Shown here piece after piece: positions 25,244-33,837 of a stretch of DNA of 64,000 nt. The stretch's first letter is position 1, and each line of letters opens with the position of its first letter. Under the pieces are notes generated by a model. It ran no database searches. It saw only the letters and a program-made list of their open reading frames with translations, and was not told the origin of the DNA. Source of the stretch: Flavobacterium nitrogenifigens (GTDB taxonomy: Bacteria; Bacteroidota; Bacteroidia; Flavobacteriales; Flavobacteriaceae); the NCBI RefSeq assembly GCF_003254565.1, contig NZ_QJRI01000171.1, positions 124,001 through 188,000 of the forward strand, read 5' to 3'. A program made the translations under genes and the position numbers.

Positions 25244-26728
25244 ATGATCCAAAAACTATTTTTTTCATTTTTATTATCATTTCTCTTTTTTCCTCTCTTT
25301 GCTCAAAGTCCGAAAAGAGGAATCGCTTACGGATACCACTCTCAAGCAGATATGGCAGCCTTAAAACCAGGAATCTCTTGGTGGTACAATTGGTCGCCTG
25401 AACCTGATGCCGATTTACGAGCCAATTATGAATCTCTCGGAGTTGAGTTTGTTCCAATGGCATGGGGAAAAATCAATGACAATGAAGTTCAAGATTTTAT
25501 AAATAAAATAAAACCAGGAGCCAAATATCTTTTAGCTTTTAATGAACCTAATTTTACCGATGGGGCAAGATTAACTCCACAAGAGGCAGTGAACGCGTGG
25601 GTAAATATTGAAAAAATTGCTGCCGCAAAAAATCTAGAAATTATAAGCGCCTCCCCTGCATATAACGGGCCAAATAATTACGGAGGAATTTCTGATCCCG
25701 TTGTTTGGCACAATCAGTTTTTTCAATTATGTCCTAATTGTAAAGTAGACTATATTGCTTTCCACACTTATGATGCTAGTGCTGGTTCTGTAATAGGCGT
25801 TACTGGAAATTTAAAGAGATTCAATCGTCCGCTCTGGATTACGGAGTTTGCAAACAGAGTTATTCAGACTGCTGACGAAAAAACCTCTTTTATGAAACAA
25901 ATTTTAACGAGCTATGAAAATGATCCTGATATTTTTCGCTATTCATGGTTTTCTGGGAGAGTAGATCCAACTTGGACCGATATGTTAGAAGGACAATTAT
26001 TAAGCTCGACAAGTGGTGTTTTAAAGCCCATCGGAACCGAATATATCAATGTCCCTTATACAACAAAGAAAATGAATGTTCCAGGACGTGTTACCGCCAA
26101 CAAACATTATAGAAGAAAAGGAACTGGCCTACAAGCAACGACAGATTCTGGCACGGGCCAAAATGTTTGTTTTATTAATAATGGAGATTGGAACGAATTT
26201 ATGCTGAATGTCGCCGATGCAGGAACCTACAATTTAACTTTTAGAGTGGCTTCACCTGTATTAGCAGGAAAATTTGACATTCTAGTAAATGATGTTGTGG
26301 TGAAAGCCGATGAAACTTTTCCGCCAACTGGAGACTGGCAGACTTTTACCAACAAAGTGGTAAATGAAGTTTTTTTGCCAAAAGGCGAAGTGTATCTGAA
26401 AATCAAATTCAAATCAAATGACTTCAATTTTAATTTCATCGATTTTGCAGTTGCCAATCTTGGTCTTAAAGATAATGAGCTTGAAAAAGACAGTTTTACA
26501 ATTTATCCAAATCCTGTAAAAACGCAAGCCACTTTACATATTAAATCTAGCACAACAGAACCTTTGAGCATTAAGGTAATTGATATGAAAGGAACAATTT
26601 GTTTTTCTTCTACCGATTATTTTACAAATGAAGATATTAAAATTGGAGATAAGCTTCCAAAAGGAGTTTACATTGTAAATGCTTCCTATGGAAAGATTAA
26701 AAAATCAATTAAAATAATTAAGAACTAA
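25244..26728 (+). CDS. Secreted GH128 beta-glucanase with T9SS sorting tail
   Basis: The 494-residue protein has a signal peptide (to about residue 21), a GH128-type TIM barrel (about 25-265), a carbohydrate-binding beta-sandwich resembling CBM6 (about 285-405), and a T9SS type A sorting domain from about 415 (FTIYPNPVKTQA ... KGVYIVNASYGK). The acid/base Glu101 is in FNEPNF and the nucleophile Glu201 in WITEFAN. GH128 enzymes cleave beta-1,3-glucan. The tail shows export by the gliding-associated type IX system to the cell surface or medium. No SusCD pair or other glycan genes are adjacent, so this is a free-standing enzyme. Confidence 0.9.
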   Translation: MIQKLFFSFLLSFLFFPLFAQSPKRGIAYGYHSQADMAALKPGISWWYNWSPEPDADLRANYESLGVEFVPMAWGKINDNEVQDFINKIKPGAKYLLAFNEPNFTDGARLTPQEAVNAWVNIEKIAAAKNLEIISASPAYNGPNNYGGISDPVVWHNQFFQLCPNCKVDYIAFHTYDASAGSVIGVTGNLKRFNRPLWITEFANRVIQTADEKTSFMKQILTSYENDPDIFRYSWFSGRVDPTWTDMLEGQLLSSTSGVLKPIGTEYINVPYTTKKMNVPGRVTANKHYRRKGTGLQATTDSGTGQNVCFINNGDWNEFMLNVADAGTYNLTFRVASPVLAGKFDILVNDVVVKADETFPPTGDWQTFTNKVVNEVFLPKGEVYLKIKFKSNDFNFNFIDFAVANLGLKDNELEKDSFTIYPNPVKTQATLHIKSSTTEPLSIKVIDMKGTICFSSTDYFTNEDIKIGDKLPKGVYIVNASYGKIKKSIKIIKN

Positions 26729-26729
26729 T

Positions 26730-26907
26730 ACATTCTGTTAGGAATGTCTCGTTGGTAGAACCAGATTATGTACATCAGGTATCGTTCTGTAGGAACGTCT
26801 GATTAATTACGAAATCAATTCCATTCATAAAATCAGGTGTCCCTACAGGACACAAACCCACGCAACACCATTTTTTTTCTACCGACGAGACATTCCTAAC
26901 GGAATGT
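26730..26907. repeat. Structured dispersed repeat with two internal hairpins
   Basis: A 30-base left arm at 26730-26759 (ACATTCTGTTAGGAATGTCT...) is mirrored at 26878-26907 with two differences, both compatible with G-U pairs. Inside lie two hairpins, CGTTC/GAACG near 26783-26797 and GTGTCC/GGACAC near 26837-26853. The element lies between convergent genes. Confidence 0.7.
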
Positions 26908-26911
26908 TTTT

Positions 26912-26949
26912 TTACAAAAAAAACCTCTTTAGATATATCCAAAGAGGCT
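26912..26949 (-). terminator. glmM terminator
   Basis: On the minus strand GCCTCTTT pairs with AAAGAGG(T) around an 10-base loop and is followed by eight T. It ends 24 bases after the glmM stop codon. Confidence 0.8.
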
Positions 26950-26972
26950 TAGTTATTTAAAAAACTGAAAAT

Positions 26973-28361
26973 TTAGATTCCAGCAATTACTTTAATTTCA
27001 TCAATAATTCGAAGTGCTAATTTATCTGCTGCATCTTGAGAAGGCGCTTCAGTATAGATACGAATAATTGGTTCTGTGTTTGATTTTCTTAAATGAACCC
27101 ATTCTGTAGCAAAATCAATTTTTACACCGTCAATTGTCGAAATATCTTCGTTTTTGTATTTCTCTGTCATTTGAGTTAAAATCGCATCAACATCAATTTG
27201 CGGAGTCAATTCAATTTTATTTTTGCTCATGTAGTATTCTGGATAAGAAGCTCTCAAAGCAGAAACTGGCATTTTTTTGTTTGCCAAATGCGTTAAGAAC
27301 AAAGCAACTCCAACCAAACTATCGCGTCCGTAGTGCAATTCTGGGTAGATAATTCCGCCATTTCCTTCACCACCGATAATCGCATTATTTTTCTTCATCA
27401 ATTCCACAACATTCACCTCACCTACTGCACTTGCTTCATAACTTCCGCCGTGTGCTTTAGTAACATCTCTTAAAGCACGAGAAGACGACATATTAGAAAC
27501 TGTATTTCCTAGAGTTTTACTCAAAACGTAATCTGCGCAAGCAACCAAAGTATATTCTTCACCAAACATTTCACCGTCTTCGCTAATAAAAGCCAAACGA
27601 TCAACATCTGGATCTACTACGATACCGAAATCAGCTTTTTCTTTTACAACAAGCTCAGAAATATCAGTTAAATGCTCTTTTAAAGGTTCTGGGTTGTGCG
27701 GGAAATGTCCGTTTGGTTCGCAATATAACTCAACCACTTCAACTCCCATTAATTTTAGAAGTTTCGGAATAATAATTCCGCCTGAAGAATTTACACCGTC
27801 AACAACCACTTTAAATTTAGCTTCTTTAACCGCTTCAATATCAACCAATGGCAAATTTAAAACTTCATCGATATGAATATCCATGTAAGCGTCATTAGAA
27901 ATAACTTCGCCCAAACTGTCTACATCAGAAAAATCAAAAGCTTCTGCTTCAGCAATTTCAAGAATTTTTGCTCCGTCAGCTCCACTTAAAAATTCACCTT
28001 TAGCATTTAATAATTTTAAAGCATTCCATTGTTTTGGATTATGAGATGCTGTTAAGATAATTCCGCCGTCAGCTTTTTCCAAAGGAACAGCCACTTCAAC
28101 AGTTGGCGTTGTAGAAAGCCCAAGATCAATTACATCGATTCCTAAACCAATTAAAGTATTCACAACTAAATTATGAATCATTGGTCCAGAGATTCTTGCA
28201 TCACGGCCAATTACAACAGTCAATTTATCTTTAGCAATATTGTTTTTCAAGAAAGTTCCGTATGCCGATGCAAATTTTACAGCATCAACAGGAGTTAGAT
28301 TATCTCCTACTTTTCCTCCGATCGTACCACGGATTCCAGAAATAGATTTTATTAGAGTCAT
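26973..28361 (-). CDS. glmM: Phosphoglucosamine mutase
   Basis: The 462-residue alpha-D-phosphohexomutase has the phosphoserine loop TASHNPKQWNALK with Ser106, the magnesium-binding loop DPDVDRLAF near residue 243, the sugar-binding loop GEGNGG near 327, and the C-terminal phosphate loop RKSNTEPIIRIYTEA. It converts glucosamine-6-phosphate to glucosamine-1-phosphate on the way to UDP-GlcNAc for wall and lipid A. The length and GEGNGG loop favour GlmM, although phosphomannomutase activity in related enzymes cannot be excluded. A TATATTTG box lies 27 bases upstream of the start. Confidence 0.88.
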   Translation of the reverse strand: MTLIKSISGIRGTIGGKVGDNLTPVDAVKFASAYGTFLKNNIAKDKLTVVIGRDARISGPMIHNLVVNTLIGLGIDVIDLGLSTTPTVEVAVPLEKADGGIILTASHNPKQWNALKLLNAKGEFLSGADGAKILEIAEAEAFDFSDVDSLGEVISNDAYMDIHIDEVLNLPLVDIEAVKEAKFKVVVDGVNSSGGIIIPKLLKLMGVEVVELYCEPNGHFPHNPEPLKEHLTDISELVVKEKADFGIVVDPDVDRLAFISEDGEMFGEEYTLVACADYVLSKTLGNTVSNMSSSRALRDVTKAHGGSYEASAVGEVNVVELMKKNNAIIGGEGNGGIIYPELHYGRDSLVGVALFLTHLANKKMPVSALRASYPEYYMSKNKIELTPQIDVDAILTQMTEKYKNEDISTIDGVKIDFATEWVHLRKSNTEPIIRIYTEAPSQDAADKLALRIIDEIKVIAGI

Positions 28362-28387
28362 TTTTGTGAGTTAGGGTTATTTTTTTA

Positions 28388-28395
28388 CAAATATA
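28388..28395 (-). promoter_or_regulatory. -7 box TATATTTG for glmM
   Basis: The minus strand reads TATATTTG 27 bases before the glmM ATG. The sequence upstream carries a partial inverted repeat (28403-28445 against 28518-28562, with CTTAGAATCT-like motifs). Confidence 0.5.
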
Positions 28396-28566
28396 AAAAA
28401 GTTGCTGAGTTACTAAGTTACTAAGACTCTAAGATTTTCAAATTATAATACCGTTTCAGGTCAAAAAGACTCAATTTTATAACAAAATGATTTAAAAAAG
28501 TTTTTATACATTTACTAAATAACTTAGAATCTTTAGAGCATTTAGATTCTTAGAAACTTACAAAAA

Positions 28567-29151
28567 ATGAATTTCTTAGCCCATATATATCTTTCTGGAG
28601 ACAATGATTTAATTAAAATCGGGAATTTTATGGCGGATGGAATTCGCGGTAAACAGTTTGAGCATTTTCCCGAAGATGTACAAAAAGGAATTTTACTGCA
28701 TCGATTCATTGACACTTACACCGATTCTCATGATATCTTTAGAAAAAGCACTAAACGCCTTCACGAGCGATACCATCATTATGCGGGAGTTATTGTAGAT
28801 ATCGTTTACGATCATTTCTTAGCTAAAAACTGGACGCGATATTCTAATGAAGAATTAGAGCTTTTTGTTAAACGTTTTTATCATTCTTTGCATGATAATT
28901 ATGATATTTTAACCGAAAAAACACAAGGTTTAATGCCTTATATGATTGAAAGAAACTGGCTTTTGAGTTATCGAACCACTGAAGGAATCCAGAATATTTT
29001 GACGCAAATGGACAGAAGGTCTAAAAACATTTCACAAATGCAGTTTGCTGTTGAAGAACTTACTGAATTTTATGATGAGTTTGAAGAAGAATTTACACTT
29101 TTCTTTGAAGAAATGAGAACAAAAGCCAAAGAAAAACTACTTTCTCTTTAA
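28567..29151 (+). CDS. acpH: Acyl carrier protein phosphodiesterase
   Basis: The 194-residue protein starts MNFLAHIYLSGDNDLIKIGNFMADGIRG and has the His/Asp pattern of AcpH: LLHRFIDTYTDSH near residue 45 and YDHFLAKNW near 92. AcpH hydrolyses the phosphopantetheine group from holo-ACP in a metal-dependent HD-like fold. It is cytoplasmic. The gamma-glutamyltransferase gene starts 22 bases after its stop, so they probably share a transcript, although their functions are unrelated. Confidence 0.88.
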   Translation: MNFLAHIYLSGDNDLIKIGNFMADGIRGKQFEHFPEDVQKGILLHRFIDTYTDSHDIFRKSTKRLHERYHHYAGVIVDIVYDHFLAKNWTRYSNEELELFVKRFYHSLHDNYDILTEKTQGLMPYMIERNWLLSYRTTEGIQNILTQMDRRSKNISQMQFAVEELTEFYDEFEEEFTLFFEEMRTKAKEKLLSL

Positions 29152-29172
29152 GTGAATTTAATTTTATTACAC

Positions 29173-30861
29173 ATGAAAAAAATTACGATTTTAATCGCCC
29201 TCTTATATATAAGTAGCAGCAATGCACAACAGACAGCTCCACACCCAACTGGACTAGTTGTTACAAAAGCAATGGTAGTTTCCGCCCGCGAAGAAGCCTC
29301 AAAAATTGGTTCTGATATTATGAAAAATGGAGGAAACGCTTTTGACGCCATGGTCGGAACAGAGTTAGCTCTTGCGGTTGCTTTTCCGTTTGCAGGAAAC
29401 ATCGGCGGCGGCGGATTTATGGTGTATAGAAAAGCAAATGGCGAAGTCGGTTCTTTGGATTATCGCGAAAAAGCTCCACTAGCAGCCACCAAAGATATGT
29501 TTTTGGATAGTGAAGGAAATGTAATAAAAGGAAAAAGCACTCAGACAGCACTTGCGATTGGCGTGCCTGGAACAATTGCAGGCGTTTTTGCTGTTCATAA
29601 AAAATATGGCACAATGCCTATTTCTAAAATCCTTGAGCCTGTAATTGCTTTAGCAGAAAGAGGGGTTGTAGTGACTAAAAAACAAGAGAAAAGCTTAAAA
29701 GATTATCACGAGAGCATTGTAAAAATAAATGGAGAAAACTCGCTCTTATCTTGCAGCTTCAAAGAAAACGACACCATCAAATATCCAGCATTGGCCAAAA
29801 CTTTAAAAAGAATTCAGAAAAAAGGAAGAAACGAATTTTATAAAGGTGAAACGGCAAAAATATTAGTCAATTATCTTAAGGAAAAAGGTGGCATTATCAC
29901 AATGCAGGATTTAGCGAAGTATGAAGCTAAATGGAGAACACCATTACAGTTTACTTATAAAGGTTTAAAAATTACTTCGATGGCTCCCCCAAGCAGTGGC
30001 GGAATCTGTCTGGCTCAAATCTTAAAAATGCTAGAACCTTATGATTTAGCCAAAATGGGACATAATTCTGCAGATGCCATTCAGGTAATTGTTGAAGCGG
30101 AAAGAAGAGCTTATGCCGATAGAAGCTACTTTTTAGGCGATCCAGATTTTGTCAAAATTCCGATGAAGCAATTATTAGACGAAAATTACCTTCGTGAAAG
30201 AATGGCAAGTTTTAATCCGGAAAAAGCAACTTTATCTAGCGAAATAAAAGAAGGAAAAGTAAATTATGCTGAAAGCACAGAAACCACTCATTATTCGATT
30301 GTAGACCAATTCGGCAATGCTATTGCAGCCACAACAACACTGAATGATGGCTATGGCTCTAAATATTATTGTGACGAACTTGGTTTCTTTTTAAATAACG
30401 AAATGGATGATTTTAGCGCTAAACCAGGTTCTCCAAATATGTTCGGTTTGGTTGGGAATGAAGCCAACAGCATCGCGCCGCAAAAACGAATGCTAAGCTC
30501 AATGACGCCAACCATTGTAGAAAAAGACGGAAAACTTTTTATGGTAGTAGGTACTCCAGGAGGTTCAACGATTATTACTTCTGTTTTACAGACGATTCTA
30601 AATGTTTATGAGTACAATTTAAGCATGCAGGAAGCTGTAAATGCTCCGCGTTTTCATCATCAGTGGCTGCCAGATCTGATTACTTTCGAACCTAACACTT
30701 TTGAAACTAAAACTATTGACAAACTAAAAGCTAAGAACTACATTATCAACGAAAAACCAACTCCAATTATCGGAAAAGTAGATGCTATTTTAGTATTGCC
30801 AGACAAAACATTAGAAGGAGGAGCCGATTTTAGAGGCGATGATAAAGCAGTTGGTTTTTAA
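29173..30861 (+). CDS. ggt: Gamma-glutamyltransferase
   Basis: The 562-residue protein has a signal peptide (MKKITILIALLYISSSNAQ) and the Ntn-hydrolase fold of gamma-glutamyltranspeptidase. Autocatalytic cleavage should occur before the nucleophile Thr in ESTETTHYSIVD (about residue 378), and the glycine-rich GTPGGST segment of the small subunit is near 470. It cleaves glutathione and other gamma-glutamyl compounds in the periplasm. The start at 29173 gives a proper signal peptide; a reading from 29152 adds seven residues with no leader function. Confidence 0.93.
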   Translation: MKKITILIALLYISSSNAQQTAPHPTGLVVTKAMVVSAREEASKIGSDIMKNGGNAFDAMVGTELALAVAFPFAGNIGGGGFMVYRKANGEVGSLDYREKAPLAATKDMFLDSEGNVIKGKSTQTALAIGVPGTIAGVFAVHKKYGTMPISKILEPVIALAERGVVVTKKQEKSLKDYHESIVKINGENSLLSCSFKENDTIKYPALAKTLKRIQKKGRNEFYKGETAKILVNYLKEKGGIITMQDLAKYEAKWRTPLQFTYKGLKITSMAPPSSGGICLAQILKMLEPYDLAKMGHNSADAIQVIVEAERRAYADRSYFLGDPDFVKIPMKQLLDENYLRERMASFNPEKATLSSEIKEGKVNYAESTETTHYSIVDQFGNAIAATTTLNDGYGSKYYCDELGFFLNNEMDDFSAKPGSPNMFGLVGNEANSIAPQKRMLSSMTPTIVEKDGKLFMVVGTPGGSTIITSVLQTILNVYEYNLSMQEAVNAPRFHHQWLPDLITFEPNTFETKTIDKLKAKNYIINEKPTPIIGKVDAILVLPDKTLEGGADFRGDDKAVGF

Positions 30862-30934
30862 TAGTCCTAAGTTTTTATTTTTTTAATCTAACATTATAAT
30901 CTAATTTTGTAAGACAGATAATTTTTAAAACATA

Positions 30935-32719
30935 ATGATAAAAAAATATTTCAGACGACTTGAAAGTATAATTGCTTTGGCTCAATCTTTAATGACTCCA
31001 AAACAGTTCCTTTTTTTATCTAGCGTTTTAACTGGAATATCATGTGCTTTTGCCGTGATTGTCCTTAAAACATTCGCACACAGCGTCTTCTCTTTTGCCA
31101 CATACATCAATGGAATTCTAAAACTGAGTTTCATTAACAGTATTTTGCCTATTATTGGTATTACATTAACCGTTTTTGTTGTAAATAAAGTTCTTAACGG
31201 AAGTATACAAAAAGGAACTTCTCAGATACTTTATGCTGTTGCCAAAAAAGCCAGCATTATCCCAAAAAAACAAATGTACGCGCAGATTGTGACCAGTTCG
31301 TTAACGGTTGGTTTAGGAGGTTCGGCAGGTTTAGAGAGTCCCATCGTAATTACTGGAGCAGCATTTGGTTCAAATTATGCCCAGAATTATAAGATGCAAT
31401 ATAAAGATCGAACTTTATTAATTGGATGCGGAGTCGCAGCTGGAATCGCAGCAGCATTTAACGCTCCAATTGCCGGCGTTCTTTTTGCAATCGAAGTTTT
31501 ATTGGTAGATGTCAGTATTTCTGCTTTTACCCCAATTATGATTTCGGCTGCAACAGGTGCTTTGGTTTCTGCAATTGTGCTAGACGAAAGCATACTTTTA
31601 AGTTTCAAAAAGCAGGAAACATTTGATTATCATAACATCCCCTTTTATGTTATTTTAGGTGTGCTCACTGGGTTAGCTGCTATTTACTACTCAAGAAATT
31701 TCCAAAGAGTAGAACATTATTTTGCCAAACAGCAAATCAATCCATATAAAAAAGCGTTGATTGGGTCATCGTTACTGGCACTGTTGATTTTTATTTTTCC
31801 AACACTTTTTGGTGAAGGATATGAGAGCATCAAAACCCTGTCTAATACTGATCCGGGACAATTGCTAGACAATACTTTATTTGCCGATTTTAGAAACAAC
31901 CAATGGGTTTTGCTTTTATTTATTGGCGCCACTATGATGGTTAAAGTATTTGCTTCAGGCTTAACTCTTGGAAGCGGCGGAAATGGAGGAAACTTTGCTC
32001 CTTCTCTATTCTTAGGATCTTATTTGGGATATTTCTTTTCTAAATTGGTTACACTTATCGGCTTATCTAAACTTCCTATCAGTAATTTTACAATGGTCGG
32101 AATGGCTGGAATTCTAAGTGGTTTATTTCATGCTCCTCTGACTGCCATCTTCTTAATTGCAGAAATCACAGGAGGTTACGGATTAATGATTCCGCTAATG
32201 ATTGTTTCTTCCATCAGTTTTGCTATTTCTAAACGTTTCGAAAAGTATTCGCTTGACGTAAAAGGATTAGCCAAAAAAGGCCACGCTTTTACAAGCAATA
32301 AAGATTCAAATATTTTATCAACTTTAGATATCGATTCGATTATTCAGTGTGATTATTTGACCGTCCATCCAGATGAAAATTTGACTAAACTGGTTGATCT
32401 TATTTCGCATTCCAACCAAGTTGTTTTTGCAGTTGTAAACAATGAAAAAGATTTGGTCGGAGTAGTTCATTTTAATGATATTCGAGAGATTATTTTTAAT
32501 ACATATCGCGTAAAGTATACTTTTATTAGAGATGTAATGAAAGTTCCAGCGACTACAATTTCTACACTTGACAGCATGGAAATTGTAATGCGTAAATTTG
32601 AAACTTCAAAATCTGCCTTTCTTCCTGTTTTACGAGACGGAAAATACCACGGATTCATTTCCAAATCGATAGCACTCGAAGCTTACAGAACAAAACTTCG
32701 TTCCATGACTATTGAATAG
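30935..32719 (+). CDS. ClC-family chloride channel/antiporter with CBS pair
   Basis: The 594-residue protein has ten or more membrane helices and the ClC selectivity motifs: GSAGLESPIV near residue 130 (with the gating Glu in GLESP), GIAAAFNAPIAGVLFAIE near 168, and GSGGNGGNFAPSLFLG near 345. A pair of CBS domains follows from about 460. The Glu at the gate is what antiporters use for proton exchange, so H+/Cl- exchange is possible. CBS domains usually sense adenine nucleotides. The protein sits in the inner membrane. Confidence 0.93.
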   Translation: MIKKYFRRLESIIALAQSLMTPKQFLFLSSVLTGISCAFAVIVLKTFAHSVFSFATYINGILKLSFINSILPIIGITLTVFVVNKVLNGSIQKGTSQILYAVAKKASIIPKKQMYAQIVTSSLTVGLGGSAGLESPIVITGAAFGSNYAQNYKMQYKDRTLLIGCGVAAGIAAAFNAPIAGVLFAIEVLLVDVSISAFTPIMISAATGALVSAIVLDESILLSFKKQETFDYHNIPFYVILGVLTGLAAIYYSRNFQRVEHYFAKQQINPYKKALIGSSLLALLIFIFPTLFGEGYESIKTLSNTDPGQLLDNTLFADFRNNQWVLLLFIGATMMVKVFASGLTLGSGGNGGNFAPSLFLGSYLGYFFSKLVTLIGLSKLPISNFTMVGMAGILSGLFHAPLTAIFLIAEITGGYGLMIPLMIVSSISFAISKRFEKYSLDVKGLAKKGHAFTSNKDSNILSTLDIDSIIQCDYLTVHPDENLTKLVDLISHSNQVVFAVVNNEKDLVGVVHFNDIREIIFNTYRVKYTFIRDVMKVPATTISTLDSMEIVMRKFETSKSAFLPVLRDGKYHGFISKSIALEAYRTKLRSMTIE

Positions 32720-32721
32720 CC

Positions 32722-32763
32722 TTAATATCGGATACGTTAAAAATTTTATTTATCCGATATTAA
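32722..32763. promoter_or_regulatory. Candidate operator upstream of the Fic gene
   Basis: TTAATATCGGATA (32722-32734) and TATCCGATATTAA (32751-32763) are perfect 13-base arms separated by 16 bases. Each arm holds a near-palindromic TATCSGATA. The right arm ends four bases before the -7 box of the Fic gene, so a bound protein would cover the -33 region. It follows the ClC stop but has no T-run, so it is not a clear terminator. Confidence 0.6.
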
Positions 32764-32767
32764 GAAG

Positions 32768-32775
32768 TATCTTTG
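32768..32775 (+). promoter_or_regulatory. -7 box TATCTTTG for the Fic gene
   Basis: TATCTTTG lies only seven bases before the ATG at 32783, so transcription should begin at or next to the start codon. Confidence 0.6.
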
Positions 32776-32782
32776 TAGGATT

Positions 32783-33736
32783 ATGTTTAATATTGACCTA
32801 ACATACGGAGAAGAATTTCAATCAACCTTTGATCGATTGTACCAAAAAAGGCAAGAACTGCAAAACAGCAGACCATTGCCTAATATTGCCTTGAATAAAA
32901 TACGAGAAAGTCTTTCTCTAGAATGGACTTACAACTCAAACAGTATTGAAGGAAATACACTTAGTTTAAGAGAAACCCAAATGGTTATTCAAGAAGGAAT
33001 TACCATTAAAGGAAAATCACTTCGTGAGCATTTTGAAACACATAATCATGACAAAGCTATTGATTACCTCTACACTATTGTTGATGAGAATTATAAACTA
33101 AGAAGTATCGATATTCTGTCTATTCATGGTTTGGTAATGCGCTCTATCGAAGAAGATTTTGCAGGAAGAATTCGCAATGGAGGAGTTCGAATTTCAGGAG
33201 CTAGTTTTATGCCTCCAAATGCTAATAAAGTATCCGATTATTTAGATGAATTAATCGAATTTATCAATACAAATCCGTTAGGGTTAAACGATATTGAACT
33301 CGCAACAATTTATCATCACAAATTAGTCTGGATTCATCCTTTTTTTGATGGAAATGGGCGCACGGTTCGATTAAGCATGAATTTACTATTGATGCGATGT
33401 GGTTTTCCGCCAGCGATTATTCTAAAAAATGACAGAAAAAAATATTACGAAGCACTCAATCAAGCTAATAATGGCAATTATCAGAAACTAACTCTTTTAA
33501 TGTGCCAAGCGCTAGAAAGAACACTTAATATTTATCTAGGCGCAATGCCAGGAAGTCCTTATGATTATCAATCGATTCAGAACATCGTTAGTGAACCTGA
33601 CACGCCTTACGGCCAAGAATATGTCAGTTTATTGGCTCGAACAGGAAAAATCGACGCTTACAAAGAAGGTCGAAATTGGTACACCACAAAAGAAGCTATA
33701 GAAAACTACATGGCAACCCGAAAAAGAAAACGCTAG
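32783..33736 (+). CDS. Fic-domain AMPylase with N-terminal inhibitory motif and C-terminal winged helix
   Basis: The 317-residue protein has the full Fic motif HPFFDGNGRTVR at residues 185-196, so catalysis (transfer of AMP or a similar group to a protein hydroxyl) is likely. The inhibitory motif (S/T)xxxE(G/N) is at residues 52-57 (SNSIEG), which makes it a class II Fic that restrains itself. The C terminus (about 255-317) resembles a winged helix, with TGKIDAYKEGRNWYTTKEAIENYM. No separate antitoxin gene is adjacent. The nearby palindrome and DNA-binding-like tail suggest self-control of transcription. Confidence 0.9.
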   Translation: MFNIDLTYGEEFQSTFDRLYQKRQELQNSRPLPNIALNKIRESLSLEWTYNSNSIEGNTLSLRETQMVIQEGITIKGKSLREHFETHNHDKAIDYLYTIVDENYKLRSIDILSIHGLVMRSIEEDFAGRIRNGGVRISGASFMPPNANKVSDYLDELIEFINTNPLGLNDIELATIYHHKLVWIHPFFDGNGRTVRLSMNLLLMRCGFPPAIILKNDRKKYYEALNQANNGNYQKLTLLMCQALERTLNIYLGAMPGSPYDYQSIQNIVSEPDTPYGQEYVSLLARTGKIDAYKEGRNWYTTKEAIENYMATRKRKR

Positions 33737-33755
33737 TTTAAACTAGTGTTTTTTG
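33728..33755 (+). terminator. Fic gene terminator overlapping the stop codon
   Basis: ACGCTAGTTT and AAACTAGTGT form a ten-base stem with almost no loop, followed by six T. It includes the TAG stop at 33734-33736. Confidence 0.7.
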
Positions 33756-33812
33756 TTACTAATTGTAACATAAAGTTTTGCTATCGAGCACTAAAAGAAC
33801 AAATCAAAGTGG

Positions 33813-33820
33813 TAACTTTG
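33813..33820 (+). promoter_or_regulatory. -7 box TAACTTTG for uvrA
   Basis: TAACTTTG lies 17 bases before the ATG at 33838. Transcription from it would begin near 33826, which rules out the in-frame TTG start at 33778. Confidence 0.6.
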
Positions 33821-33837
33821 CGTTTTTGCTCAAAATT

